From assembly GCA_051646105.1 (NCBI GenBank), contig JBOFCO010000159.1, positions 1 through 11,293 on the forward strand: a stretch of 11,293 nt of DNA, given 5' to 3'. This DNA comes from JBOFCO01 sp051646105 (GTDB lineage Bacteria > Pseudomonadota > Alphaproteobacteria > Rhodobacterales > Rhodobacteraceae). A model generated the notes under the pieces. The model made no database searches. It saw nothing but the letters and a program-made list of their open reading frames with translations, and was not told the DNA's origin. How positions within the stretch are numbered: the first letter of the stretch is position 1; every line of letters starts with the position of its first letter. The position numbers were made by a program, and so were the translations under genes. This document shows positions 1 to 6,782 of this stretch, in pieces.

Positions 1-249
1 GGGAAGCGTCGGGTCGTCCGTCGCCTCGATCGCGTGGTCCAGCTCTTCCAGATGTCCCATGATGATCGCAAAGATCAGGGCGTCCTTGCTGGGATAGTAG
101 TGATAAAGCAGCGCCTTGGACACCTGCGCCACAGTCGCGATCTGGGACATGGAGGCCTTTTCCATGCCCTGCTCCGCAAAGACCCGGGCTGCGTGATCCA
201 AAATGACGCGCTGCTTTTCTTCAAAGTCTGCTGCCCGTGTCCGAGCCAT
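1..249 (-). CDS. paaR: TetR/AcrR-family transcriptional regulator, probably phenylacetate repressor PaaR (partial, N-terminal 83 residues)
   Basis: The gene reads leftward from an ATG at 249 and runs off the window edge, so only the first 83 residues are present. They form a TetR N-terminal DNA-binding domain: an opening helix (RVILDHAARVFAEQG, about residues 14-28), then a helix-turn-helix at about 34-53 with the family hallmark SKALLYHYYPSKDAL (44-58). The ligand-binding domain is missing. An AGGA ribosome site lies 8 bases before the ATG. It follows paaK in the same direction. TetR-type PaaR proteins of several proteobacteria and Thermus are known to repress paa genes and respond to phenylacetyl-CoA. 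That this one does so is inferred from position and from the inverted repeats nearby. TetR membership is very secure; the PaaR role is likely but unproven. Confidence 0.85.
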   Translation of the reverse strand, partial: MARTRAADFEEKQRVILDHAARVFAEQGMEKASMSQIATVAQVSKALLYHYYPSKDALIFAIIMGHLEELDHAIEATDDPTLP

Positions 250-276
250 GATGATATTCCTGACGCTGCCATATCA

Positions 277-296
277 AAGGGGCATGTCTGCCCCTT
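277..296 (-). terminator. Hairpin between paaK and paaR, possible terminator or attenuator
   Basis: A perfect 8-bp inverted repeat (AAGGGGCA ... TGCCCCTT) encloses a 4-base loop. Read leftward it is followed only by a weak TTTGATAT run. It lies between the end of paaK and the start of paaR, so it could partly stop or stabilise the paaGIK transcript. The lack of a long T tract leaves a standard intrinsic terminator uncertain. Confidence 0.4.
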
Positions 297-322
297 CTAA
301 TGCAAGCATTCCACGGTGTCAC
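294..322 (-). promoter_or_regulatory. Possible paaR promoter
   Basis: On the minus strand GTGACA (317-322) matches the -35 consensus at 5 of 6 positions. After a 17-base spacer comes TAGAAG (294-299), a 4 of 6 match to the -10. The -35 touches the inverted repeat at 322-337, as expected for an autoregulated repressor gene. Prediction only; alphaproteobacterial promoters diverge from this consensus. Confidence 0.3.
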
Positions 323-337
323 TGACCGGATGGTCAG
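322..337. promoter_or_regulatory. Inverted repeat, candidate PaaR operator upstream of paaR
   Basis: CTGACC-GGAT-GGTCAG is a perfect 6-bp inverted repeat with a 4-base centre. It overlaps the paaK stop codon and lies 72 bp before the paaR start, touching the predicted -35. It shares the GACC-N4-GGTC core with the repeat at 2978-2989. In its reverse complement, 13 of 18 aligned bases match that second site. TetR proteins typically bind such symmetric sites. The link to this regulator is inferred. Confidence 0.6.
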
Positions 338-1644
338 CCTTTGGGACGATTGTCCACCACCCGTTTTGCCTTGCCTTCTGATCGGGCAATAGCATTCGGA
401 TCAGCCACGTTTATGCGCGTGGATACCCCGACGATGGCCTTGATGTGATGCGCCAGTTCCTTGGCCGATTTGGCGCGGGCATCCGGATCGACGTGCTCGG
501 GGGCACATTCGACATGGACGATCATGTTGTCCATCCGGCCTTCGCGGGAAAGTTCGATCTGGAAGTGCGGGGCAAGGCCCCTGCACTTCAGGATCTGCTC
601 CTCGATCTGGGTCGGAAAGACATTGACGCCGCGCAGGATGATCATGTCATCGCTGCGCCCGGTGATCTTTTCGATCCGGCGCATGCTGCGGGCCGTACCG
701 GGCAACAGGCGTGTCAGGTCGCGGGTGCGGTATCGCACCATCGGCAGGCCTTCTTTGGTAAGGGTGGTAAACACCAACTCGCCCATTTCGCCATCGGGCA
801 GGGGCTCGCCCGTCACCGGATCGATGATTTCGGGGTAGAAATGGTCTTCCCAGATATGAAGGCCGTCCTTGGTTTCCACACATTCCTGCGCCACGCCGGG
901 GCCCATGATCTCGGACAGGCCATAGATATCAACGGCATGCATGTCGAAGGCCTCTTCGATTTCCTGCCGCATCGCGTTGGTCCAGGGTTCTGCCCCGAAG
1001 ATGCCTACCTTCAATGACGAATGCCGGGGATCAAGACCTTGACGGCGGAATTCATCCAGGATCGACAGCATATAGGACGGCGTGACCATGATGATTTCCG
1101 GCTGAAAGTCGGTGATCAGCGTCACCTGACGTTCGGTCTGCCCGCCCGAGATCGGCACGACGGTACAGCCAAGCCGCTCGGCCCCGTAATGCGCGCCAAG
1201 GCCGCCGGTAAACAGCCCATAGCCATAGGCATTGTGCAGCATGTCGCCGGGACGGCCACCTGCGGCACGGATCGACCGCGCGATCAGATTGGCCCAGACA
1301 TCGATATCATTGGCCGTATAACCCACCACTGTCGGCTTGCCCGTGGTGCCCGATGAGCCATGCACCCGCACCAATTTGTTGCGCGGCACAGCGAACATCC
1401 CAAACGGGTAGGTGTCGCGCAGGTCTTGTTTGGTAGTGAAGGGGAACTTGGCGATGTCCTTCAGGGACTTCAGATCTTCGGGGTGGACGTCGGCCTCGAT
1501 AAAACGGTTACGGTAGAAGGGCGAGTTTTCATATGCGTGTTTCAGTGACCGCTTCATGCGGTGGAACTGCAGCGCCTCGATCTCGTCGCGCGAGGCGATT
1601 TCGATGGGGTCAAGGTCCTGCTTGCGCGGGGTAAGGTCTTCCAT
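334..1644 (-). CDS. paaK: Phenylacetate-CoA ligase PaaK
   Basis: This 436-residue cytoplasmic enzyme of the adenylate-forming (ANL) superfamily uses ATP and CoA to turn phenylacetate into phenylacetyl-CoA, the committing step of the pathway. The length is typical of PaaK. Visible motifs are the AMP-binding loop SSGTTGKPT (97-105), the YGLSEIMGPG block (241-250), YRTRDL (305-310) with the ribose-contacting Asp309, the hinge region GRSDDMIILRGVNVFP (329-344), and the C-terminal SEGKAKR lysine region (422-428). The start is set by the ATG at 1644 with a GGGAGG ribosome site just before it. It is third in the paaG-paaI-paaK series, about 30 bp after paaI. The whole reading frame is intact. The family assignment is secure; the exact aryl-acid preference is inferred from context. 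Confidence 0.96.
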   Translation of the reverse strand: MEDLTPRKQDLDPIEIASRDEIEALQFHRMKRSLKHAYENSPFYRNRFIEADVHPEDLKSLKDIAKFPFTTKQDLRDTYPFGMFAVPRNKLVRVHGSSGTTGKPTVVGYTANDIDVWANLIARSIRAAGGRPGDMLHNAYGYGLFTGGLGAHYGAERLGCTVVPISGGQTERQVTLITDFQPEIIMVTPSYMLSILDEFRRQGLDPRHSSLKVGIFGAEPWTNAMRQEIEEAFDMHAVDIYGLSEIMGPGVAQECVETKDGLHIWEDHFYPEIIDPVTGEPLPDGEMGELVFTTLTKEGLPMVRYRTRDLTRLLPGTARSMRRIEKITGRSDDMIILRGVNVFPTQIEEQILKCRGLAPHFQIELSREGRMDNMIVHVECAPEHVDPDARAKSAKELAHHIKAIVGVSTRINVADPNAIARSEGKAKRVVDNRPKG

Positions 1645-1674
1645 GGTTTCCTCCCTTGGAACTGCGTAGACCGG

Positions 1675-2124
1675 TCAGCCATCGACCGGAAGATGTGTGC
1701 CTTTGACGGTGCGCGACAAGCCGCGGAATTCGGCAATGTGCACCCCGTCCTGATTGGTGATGCGGACGTCATAGACACCTGAGCGTCCCTGGCGTGAGAC
1801 TTCGCGCGCGGCGGCGGTCAGGCGGTCGCCCAATCGGCCGGGGGCCAGATAGGTGATCGCAGCATGCTGGCCGACTGCGCGCTGGTTGTAGCCGTTGCAG
1901 GCAAAGGCAAAGGCGCTGTCCGCCAGCATGAAGATGTATCCGCCGTGGCAGGTGCCGTGGCCGTTCGACATGGTTTCGGTTACGGCCATCGACAATGTCG
2001 CCGCGCCGGGGGCGAGGTGATCCAACACCATCCCGAGCCGCTGGCTGGCCGAGTCGTCGTTCCACAACGCCTGCGCCGATGCTTCGGCCAGCTCTTGCGG
2101 GGTCATTTGCGATACAGGTTTCAT
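1675..2124 (-). CDS. paaI: Phenylacetate-pathway acyl-CoA thioesterase PaaI (hotdog fold)
   Basis: This 149-residue hotdog-fold protein matches PaaI in length and motif. NGHGTCHGG (54-62) followed by the ADSAFAFACNG helix (68-78) places Asn54, Gly61 and Asp69. Their spacing equals that of Asn46, Gly53 and Asp61 in E. coli PaaI, where the Asp is catalytic. The known role is hydrolysis of hydroxyphenylacetyl-CoA-type esters, freeing CoA when the pathway stalls on dead-end products. Its ATG shares an ATGA overlap with the paaG stop, so translation is probably coupled. The upstream ribosome site is weak, which fits coupling. A second in-frame Met at residue 7 is a possible alternative start. Other hotdog thioesterases are possible, but the context makes PaaI strongly preferred. 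Confidence 0.93.
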   Translation of the reverse strand: MKPVSQMTPQELAEASAQALWNDDSASQRLGMVLDHLAPGAATLSMAVTETMSNGHGTCHGGYIFMLADSAFAFACNGYNQRAVGQHAAITYLAPGRLGDRLTAAAREVSRQGRSGVYDVRITNQDGVHIAEFRGLSRTVKGTHLPVDG

Positions 2125-2915
2125 CTGCCGGTGAACCGTGCCGGACGCTTTTCCAGAAAGGCGGTGACGCCTTCGGCATAGTCGTCGCTGCGGCCCGCTT
2201 GCTGTTGCAGGTCGCGTTCCATGTCCAGTTGGTCGTCAAGGCTATTGGTTGCCGCCGCCTGGATCAGCCGCTTGGTCAGGCCCAGACCCAGAGTTGGCCC
2301 GGCAGCAAGCGTTTCGGCCAATCTGGTGGCTTCGGCGATCAGCTCGGCATCGTCGACGGCCTTCCAGATCAATCCCCAGTCGGCGGCCTTTTCGGCGGGC
2401 AGTGGCTCGGCCAGCAGGGCCAGCGCCTTGGCGCGGGGTTCGCCCAGAATCCGGGCCAGTGACCAGCTACCGCCCGCGTCGGGGATCAGGCCGATCTTGG
2501 CAAAGGCCTGGATGAACTTGGCCGACTTCGCCGCCAGCACGATATCGCAAGCCAGCGCGATGTTTGCTCCGGCGCCCGCCGCCACACCGTTCACCGCGCA
2601 AATCACCGGCTTTTCCAATTGGCGAATCAACCGGATCGTCGGGTTGTAAAAATCCGCCAGCGTCTTGCCCAGATCGGGAGCCGGGCCGCCCTTGCGCGGA
2701 TCGCGGTCGCCAAGATCCTGACCCGCGCAGAATCCGCGCCCGGCGCCGGTCAGCAGGACGGCGCGGATGTCATTGTCGCTATGCGCGCGTTCGATCTGGG
2801 CGCGCAGGGCAAGGTGCATCTCTTCCGTGAACGAATTCAGTTTGTCGGGCCGGTTCAGGGTCAGGCGCAGAACGCCCGCCTCCAGACTGGCAAGGACGGT
2901 TTCAGATGTGGTCAT
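2121..2915 (-). CDS. paaG: 1,2-epoxyphenylacetyl-CoA isomerase PaaG (crotonase family)
   Basis: This 264-residue crotonase-fold enzyme resembles E. coli PaaG (262 residues) along its whole length. It converts ring-1,2-epoxyphenylacetyl-CoA to oxepin-CoA and is also known to isomerise double bonds in later dehydroadipyl-CoA intermediates. Visible blocks are LNRPDKLNSF (20-29), GAGRGFCAGQDL (57-68, oxyanion hole), NGVAAGAGANIAL (109-121), GLIPDAGGSW (142-151) with the acidic Asp146 of this subfamily, and the tail GRSDDYAEGVTAFLEKR (241-257). The start at 2915 is chosen because GGGGGAG lies about 7 bases before it and the protein then begins like its homologues. An ATG at 2972 would add 19 unmatched residues and reach almost to the operator. 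It is the first gene of the leftward unit and overlaps paaI by 4 bases. Confidence 0.95.
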   Translation of the reverse strand: MTTSETVLASLEAGVLRLTLNRPDKLNSFTEEMHLALRAQIERAHSDNDIRAVLLTGAGRGFCAGQDLGDRDPRKGGPAPDLGKTLADFYNPTIRLIRQLEKPVICAVNGVAAGAGANIALACDIVLAAKSAKFIQAFAKIGLIPDAGGSWSLARILGEPRAKALALLAEPLPAEKAADWGLIWKAVDDAELIAEATRLAETLAAGPTLGLGLTKRLIQAAATNSLDDQLDMERDLQQQAGRSDDYAEGVTAFLEKRPARFTGR

Positions 2916-2977
2916 GGTCGTCTCCCCCGCCCGCAGCACCATCTGTCGGACGCCATGAAAAATATCTTGCATAAACC

Positions 2978-2989
2978 GACCGACCGGTC
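2978..2989. promoter_or_regulatory. Inverted repeat, candidate PaaR operator between paaG and paaN
   Basis: The sequence is GACC-GACC-GGTC, flanked as ACC...AAT. The centre GACCGGTC is itself an 8-bp palindrome, and the outer GACC-N4-GGTC arrangement equals that of the repeat upstream of paaR (322-337). It overlaps the leftward -35 element. Assignment to PaaR is inferred from having the same motif at exactly the two places where it would be expected. Confidence 0.65.
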
Positions 2990-2998
2990 AATGATAAA

Positions 2999-3033
2999 GC
3001 TGTCGGGGATGACAACCCCGAGAGGAGGACAGC
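2999..3033 (+). promoter_or_regulatory. paaN leader with nested hairpins and strong ribosome site
   Basis: An inner stem TCGGGG (3003-3008) pairs with CCCCGA (3016-3021) around a 7-base loop. An alternative outer pairing joins GCTGTC (2999-3004) with GACAGC (3028-3033), the bases directly before the paaN ATG. The ribosome site AGGAGG (3023-3028) lies between the inner stem and the start codon. If both pairings coexist the ribosome site is held in a bulge. Folding is inferred by eye. Confidence 0.4.
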
Positions 3034-4671
3034 ATGTCGGATTTCTTCGACCGTCATCGGGCGACGCTTGAGTCGGCCGTTTCGGCCCTGTTGCGCCGTG
3101 AATATTGGACCCCCTATCCCGAGGTGCCCAGCGGAAAGATCTATGGCGAAACCGCCAAGGCAGAGGGTGAAGCCAGTTTCGCCGCCTTGATGGGCCAGGA
3201 TTTCGACCTGCCCGGACATCCGGGTCAAAATCGGGCCGGGGCCGAGGTGTCTCCCTTTGGTCCTGTGCTTGCGATCCGCTACCCCGCTGCCACACCGGAT
3301 GACCTGATCGCCGCCGCCAAGGCTGCCGCGCCCGCGCTGGCTGCCGCCACGATTGAAACCCGCGTCGGTGCCTGCATCGAGGCCCTCGCGCGGCTGAACC
3401 GGCACAGCTTTCTGATCGCCAATGCCACGATGCACACCACGGGCCAAGCCTTTGCCATGGCCTTTCAGGCTGGCGGTCCGCATGCGCAGGACCGCGGGCT
3501 AGAGGCCGTCGCCGCCGCTTATGCCGAAATGACCCGCTTTGCCGCCCATGCCCGATGGGAAAAGCCGCAGGGCAAGGCCGCGCCGATCGTGTTGGAAAAG
3601 TCGTGGACAGTGCGCCCCGCAGGGATCGCGCTGACCATCGGCTGCAATACCTTTCCGACGTGGAATTCCTATCCCGGCCTTTTCGCAAGCCTGGCCACGG
3701 GCAACCCGGTGATCGTAAAGCCGCATCCCCGTGCCATTCTGCCACTGGCGCTGACCGTCCGCATCCTGCGCGACGTGCTGGTCGAGGCCGGGTTGCCCGC
3801 CGATGCCATCCTGCTGGCTGTCGACGAACCGGGGGCCGAGGTCACAAAGGCGCTCGCCACCCGCTCTGAGGTGCGACTGATCGATTACACCGGATCCTCG
3901 GCCTTTGGCGACTGGCTGCGTGCCAACGCCCGGCAAGCACAACTTTTCACCGAAGAAACCGGCGTCAACAGCGTGGTCATCGCTGGCACCCGCGACCTTG
4001 ACGGGATGTGCGCCAATCTTGCCTTCGCGCTGTCGCTTTACTCGGGTCAGATGTGCACCTCGCCGCAGAACATCTACATCCCCGAAGGCGGGATCGAGAC
4101 GGACAAAGGGCACCAATCCTTCGATGATGTTGCCAGCGCCCTTGTGCGGGCGATCGACACGCTGCTGGAGGATCCGGCCCGTGCGTCCGGACTTTGTGGC
4201 GCCATTGCCAATCCGGCGACCCAGGCCCGTGCCGAATCAGCGGCCAGCAAGGGACGCGTATTGCGCGCCGGGGCATCCAAGGGGGAACCCGGTCCGCTGA
4301 TGCTTGCCCTGCCCGACCAGGACCCGATGGCCACCGAAGAGTGCTTTGGCCCCGTCGCCTTTGTGATCGCCGCGCAGGACGCCGACGCGGCCATCCGGCA
4401 GGCTGCCGAAATTGCGGCCGAAAAGGGCGCAATCACTGCGGCTCTATATGACACCGACGAAGCACGCATCGCCCGCGCCGAGGCGGCCTTTGCAGAGGCA
4501 GGCGTAAACCTGTCGATCAACCTGACGGGCAACATCTTCGTCAACCAGTCCGCGGCCTTTAGCGACTTTCACGTCACCGGGGCCAACCCTGCGGGCAATG
4601 CAAGCCTTACCGATACCGCCTTTGTCGCCACCCGTTTTCGCCGGGTGATGTCGCGCCGACCGGCGGCCTGA
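3034..4671 (+). CDS. paaN: Phenylacetate degradation aldehyde dehydrogenase PaaN (PaaZ-type, lacks hydratase domain)
   Basis: This 545-residue aldehyde dehydrogenase is of the phenylacetate ring-opening type. Known role: oxidation of 3-oxo-5,6-dehydrosuberyl-CoA semialdehyde to the acid with NAD(P)+. The catalytic cysteine is Cys341 in YSGQMCTS, and the general base is Glu308 in FTEETG, 33 residues earlier as expected. The cofactor region shows IVKPHP (227-232) and TGSSAFG (286-292); EECFGPV (435-441) is the conserved C-terminal block. E. coli PaaZ is about 680 residues because a MaoC-like oxepin-CoA hydrolase domain follows. Here the protein stops after the dehydrogenase, so a separate hydratase is needed, as reported for the dehydrogenase-only form in Azoarcus. 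The start has AGGAGG 5 bases upstream. It is the first gene of the rightward unit, 35 bp before the binding-protein gene. Confidence 0.93.
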   Translation: MSDFFDRHRATLESAVSALLRREYWTPYPEVPSGKIYGETAKAEGEASFAALMGQDFDLPGHPGQNRAGAEVSPFGPVLAIRYPAATPDDLIAAAKAAAPALAAATIETRVGACIEALARLNRHSFLIANATMHTTGQAFAMAFQAGGPHAQDRGLEAVAAAYAEMTRFAAHARWEKPQGKAAPIVLEKSWTVRPAGIALTIGCNTFPTWNSYPGLFASLATGNPVIVKPHPRAILPLALTVRILRDVLVEAGLPADAILLAVDEPGAEVTKALATRSEVRLIDYTGSSAFGDWLRANARQAQLFTEETGVNSVVIAGTRDLDGMCANLAFALSLYSGQMCTSPQNIYIPEGGIETDKGHQSFDDVASALVRAIDTLLEDPARASGLCGAIANPATQARAESAASKGRVLRAGASKGEPGPLMLALPDQDPMATEECFGPVAFVIAAQDADAAIRQAAEIAAEKGAITAALYDTDEARIARAEAAFAEAGVNLSINLTGNIFVNQSAAFSDFHVTGANPAGNASLTDTAFVATRFRRVMSRRPAA

Positions 4672-4706
4672 GCACCACCATCGCAAACTCTCTGGGAGGA
4701 GACGCC

Positions 4707-5837
4707 ATGAAAACCTATCTCGCCACCACCGCCTTGATCGCCCTTGCCCTTCCGGCGATGGCCGATATCAAGATCGGAGCGTCAATTTCGGCCACCGGGC
4801 CGGCGGCCTTTCTGGGCGACCCGGAACTGAAAACGCTGGAAATGCTGGTGGAAGACCTGAACGCCAAGGGCGGCATCAACGGCGAGAATGTCGTTCTGGT
4901 CGCCTATGACGATGGCGGCGATCCCAACAAGGCCCGCACCTTTGCGACCCGCCTTGTGGAAGACGACGAGGTGGCCGCAATCATCGGCGGCACGACCACA
5001 GGCACCACCATGTCCATTCTGGCCGTGGCCGAAGATGCCGAAATCCCATTCATCTCTCTGGCCGGCGCCATCGACATCATCCAGCCGGTCAAGCCCTTTA
5101 CCTTCAAGACTCCGCACACTGACCGCATGGCCTGCGAAAAGATCTTTGAGGACATGCAGAAGAACGGGATCTCCAAGATCGGGATGATCTCGGGCACTGA
5201 CGGCTTTGGTGCGTCGATGCAGGCACAGTGCAAGGACGTGGCCCCCACCTACGCCATCGAGATCGTCGCGGATGAAACCTATGATCCCAAAGACGCGGAC
5301 ATGACCGCGCAACTGACCAAGATCAAGGGCAGCGCCGGCATTCAGGCCATCCTGAACCCCGGGTTCGGCCAAGGGCCGTCAATCGTTACGCGCAACATGA
5401 AGCAGCTTGCCATTGACCTGCCGTTCTATCAGTCGCATGGCGTGGCCTCGGACGGGTTTATCGAACTGGCCGGCAGCGATTCCGCTGAAGGCGTGCGCTT
5501 GCCGGGCACCGCATTGCTGGTGGCGGACCTGCTGGCGGCGGATGATCCGCAAAAGCCCGTCGTCGATGCCTACAAGGCGATGTTCGAGGAAAAGACCGGC
5601 ACGCCCGTTGGCACCTTTGGCGGCTATGCCCATGACGCGTTTCTGATCATGACCGATGCCATCACCCGCGCCGGGTCGGCCGATCCTGCCGCGATCCGCG
5701 ATGCGATCGAGGCAACGTCGGGTCTGGCGGGGACCACCGGCATCTACACCTTTACGCCCGAAGATCACCTGGGTCTGGACCTCAGCGCCTTCCGCATGCT
5801 GGAGATCCAGGGCGGCAAGTGGACGCTGGTCCAGTAA
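4707..5837 (+). CDS. LIV-type ABC transporter periplasmic substrate-binding protein, likely aromatic-acid binding
   Basis: This 376-residue periplasmic binding protein belongs to the leucine/isoleucine/valine (Peripla_BP_6) family. Residues 1-19 are a Sec signal peptide (short charged start, hydrophobic core, cleavage at PAMA|DIK). The mature protein begins with the typical IKIGASISATGPAAFLG strand-loop (21-37), then GGINGENVVLVAYDDGGDP (55-73), the GGTTTGTTMSIL ligand loop (94-105) and SLAGA (117-121). Two cysteines (143, 175) lie in the next domain and might form a disulfide. GGGAGGA lies 6 bases before the ATG. Position directly after paaN and before the two permease genes makes it the receptor of this importer. 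The family also binds benzoate-like and other carboxylates, so phenylacetate or a related acid is the inferred ligand; branched amino acids cannot be excluded. Confidence 0.9.
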   Translation: MKTYLATTALIALALPAMADIKIGASISATGPAAFLGDPELKTLEMLVEDLNAKGGINGENVVLVAYDDGGDPNKARTFATRLVEDDEVAAIIGGTTTGTTMSILAVAEDAEIPFISLAGAIDIIQPVKPFTFKTPHTDRMACEKIFEDMQKNGISKIGMISGTDGFGASMQAQCKDVAPTYAIEIVADETYDPKDADMTAQLTKIKGSAGIQAILNPGFGQGPSIVTRNMKQLAIDLPFYQSHGVASDGFIELAGSDSAEGVRLPGTALLVADLLAADDPQKPVVDAYKAMFEEKTGTPVGTFGGYAHDAFLIMTDAITRAGSADPAAIRDAIEATSGLAGTTGIYTFTPEDHLGLDLSAFRMLEIQGGKWTLVQ

Positions 5838-5845
5838 ATCCACCC

Positions 5846-5884
5846 GCCGCGCATCCCGATCACGGGGCGCGCGGCTACCCTTTT
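5846..5884 (+). terminator. Compound hairpin plus TTTT between binding protein and permease genes
   Basis: The outer stem GCCGCGC (5846-5852) pairs perfectly with GCGCGGC (5869-5875). Inside, CCCG (5855-5858) pairs with CGGG (5863-5866) around a 4-base loop. TACCC and then TTTT (5881-5884) follow. It sits in the only sizeable gap of the transporter operon. The likely role is partial termination or protection of the upstream mRNA end, giving more binding protein than membrane components. Full termination is unlikely because no replacement promoter is evident. Confidence 0.5.
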
Positions 5885-5907
5885 CGGGCCATCGGGGGCG
5901 GGGACGC

Positions 5908-6780
5908 ATGTCGGAACTTCTGCAATTCCTTTTGTCCGGGGTGACGGTCGGCGCGGTTTATGCGCTGGTCGCCCTTGGATTTACCATCATCTACAACGCT
6001 TCTGATGTGGTGAATTTCGCGCAAGGCGAATTCGTCATGCTGGGGGGCATGATCACGGTCTTTGCCTACACCGCAGGGGCTTCGCTGCCTTTGGCCGCGC
6101 TGGTCGCGATCGTGGCGACGGCGGCGCTCGGGGTGGCGATGAACAAGCTGGCCATCGAACCGGCCCGAGGGGCACCGGTCGTGTCTTTGGTCATCATCAC
6201 CATCGGTGCATCGATCTTTATCCGAGGCGCGGCGCAACTGGTGTTCGACAAGCAGATCCATAGCTTCCCCGCCTTTTCGGGGGATGATCCGATCCGCATT
6301 CTCGGCGCGACAATCCTGCCGCAAAGCCTGTGGGTGATCGGCGGGGCCTTCGCGGTATTCGTCGGACTTTGGCTGTTCTTTACCAAGACGCTTCTGGGCC
6401 GCGCCGTGCTGGCGACATCGAACAACCGCTTGGCGGCGCAGCTTGTGGGTATCAACACGCCCTTTGTGATGACCCTGTCCTTCGCGCTGTCCGCAGGGAT
6501 CGGCGCACTGGCCGGGGTGCTGGTGACGCCGATCACCATGACATCTTATGATGTGGGTCTGGCCTTTGCGCTGAAGGGCTTTGCCGCCGCCATGCTGGGC
6601 GGCATGGGCAATCCCAAAGGCGCCTTGGTCGGTGGGTTCTTGCTGGGCGTGCTGGAGGGTCTGACGGCGGGCTATGTCAGCTCTCACTACAAGGACGCCG
6701 CCGCCTTTGTCGTGATCCTGGGCGTGCTGTTCTTTCTGCCGCAGGGCCTGTTTGGCCGCAAATCGACCGACCGGGTGTGA
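5908..6780 (+). CDS. LIV-type ABC transporter permease (LivH-like)
   Basis: This 290-residue inner-membrane permease has about eight hydrophobic segments, the clearest near residues 6-28, 60-80, 92-112, 138-158, 182-206 and 262-280. LivH hallmarks are the NFAQGEFVMLGGM block (36-48), the cytoplasmic coupling loop LLGRAVLATSNNRLAAQLVGI (162-182), and the GGMGNPKGALVGG glycine-rich block (231-243). The start is the ATG at 5908 after a GGGGA ribosome site. The open frame extends 84 codons further upstream into the binding-protein gene, but that part is basic, unlike a permease, and overlaps real coding sequence in another frame. The gene pairs with the next permease to form the transport channel and is inferred to handle the same ligand as the binding protein. 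Confidence 0.93.
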   Translation: MSELLQFLLSGVTVGAVYALVALGFTIIYNASDVVNFAQGEFVMLGGMITVFAYTAGASLPLAALVAIVATAALGVAMNKLAIEPARGAPVVSLVIITIGASIFIRGAAQLVFDKQIHSFPAFSGDDPIRILGATILPQSLWVIGGAFAVFVGLWLFFTKTLLGRAVLATSNNRLAAQLVGINTPFVMTLSFALSAGIGALAGVLVTPITMTSYDVGLAFALKGFAAAMLGGMGNPKGALVGGFLLGVLEGLTAGYVSSHYKDAAAFVVILGVLFFLPQGLFGRKSTDRV

Positions 6781-6782
6781 CC

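Larger units (their letters stand above)
2916..3033. promoter_or_regulatory. Divergent control region between paaG and paaN
   Basis: This 118-bp non-coding gap separates the two divergent units and should hold both promoters. Leftward, TTGACC (2986-2991) matches -35 at 5 of 6 positions, and an AAGATATT stretch (2961-2968) could serve as -10 at non-ideal spacing. Rightward, a poor -35 TTGCAT (2967-2972) lies 17 bases before a 4 of 6 match AATGAT (2990-2995). The inverted repeat at 2978-2989 falls inside both pairs, so one bound repressor could block both directions. The exact promoters are tentative; the regulatory role of the gap is well supported by gene orientation. Confidence 0.6.

Noticed and set aside
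34..300. Plus-strand 88-codon open frame
   Set aside because: It lies antisense to the TetR regulator, whose helix-turn-helix motif is clear on the minus strand.
1669..1676. GACCGGTC palindrome at the paaI stop codon
   Set aside because: It lacks the outer GACC half of the operator pattern and lies between genes of the same operon without a promoter-like sequence; probably chance.
2916..2972. Earlier paaG start at 2972
   Set aside because: The extra 19 residues do not fit the family and have no good ribosome site; the ATG at 2915 has GGGGGAG at proper spacing.
3499..4116. Minus-strand open frame of 205 codons inside paaN
   Set aside because: The sense strand carries the aldehyde dehydrogenase catalytic motifs; the antisense product shows nothing recognisable.
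5656..5907. Upstream extension of the LivH-like permease by 84 codons
   Set aside because: It overlaps the binding-protein gene in another frame, encodes an Arg/Ser/Pro-rich sequence unlike a permease, and the ATG at 5908 gives the normal N terminus with a ribosome site.
6765..6776. GACCGACCGGGT near-match to the operator at the LivH/LivM junction
   Set aside because: It encodes the permease C terminus, breaks the right half-site (GGGT for GGTC), and there is no promoter context.
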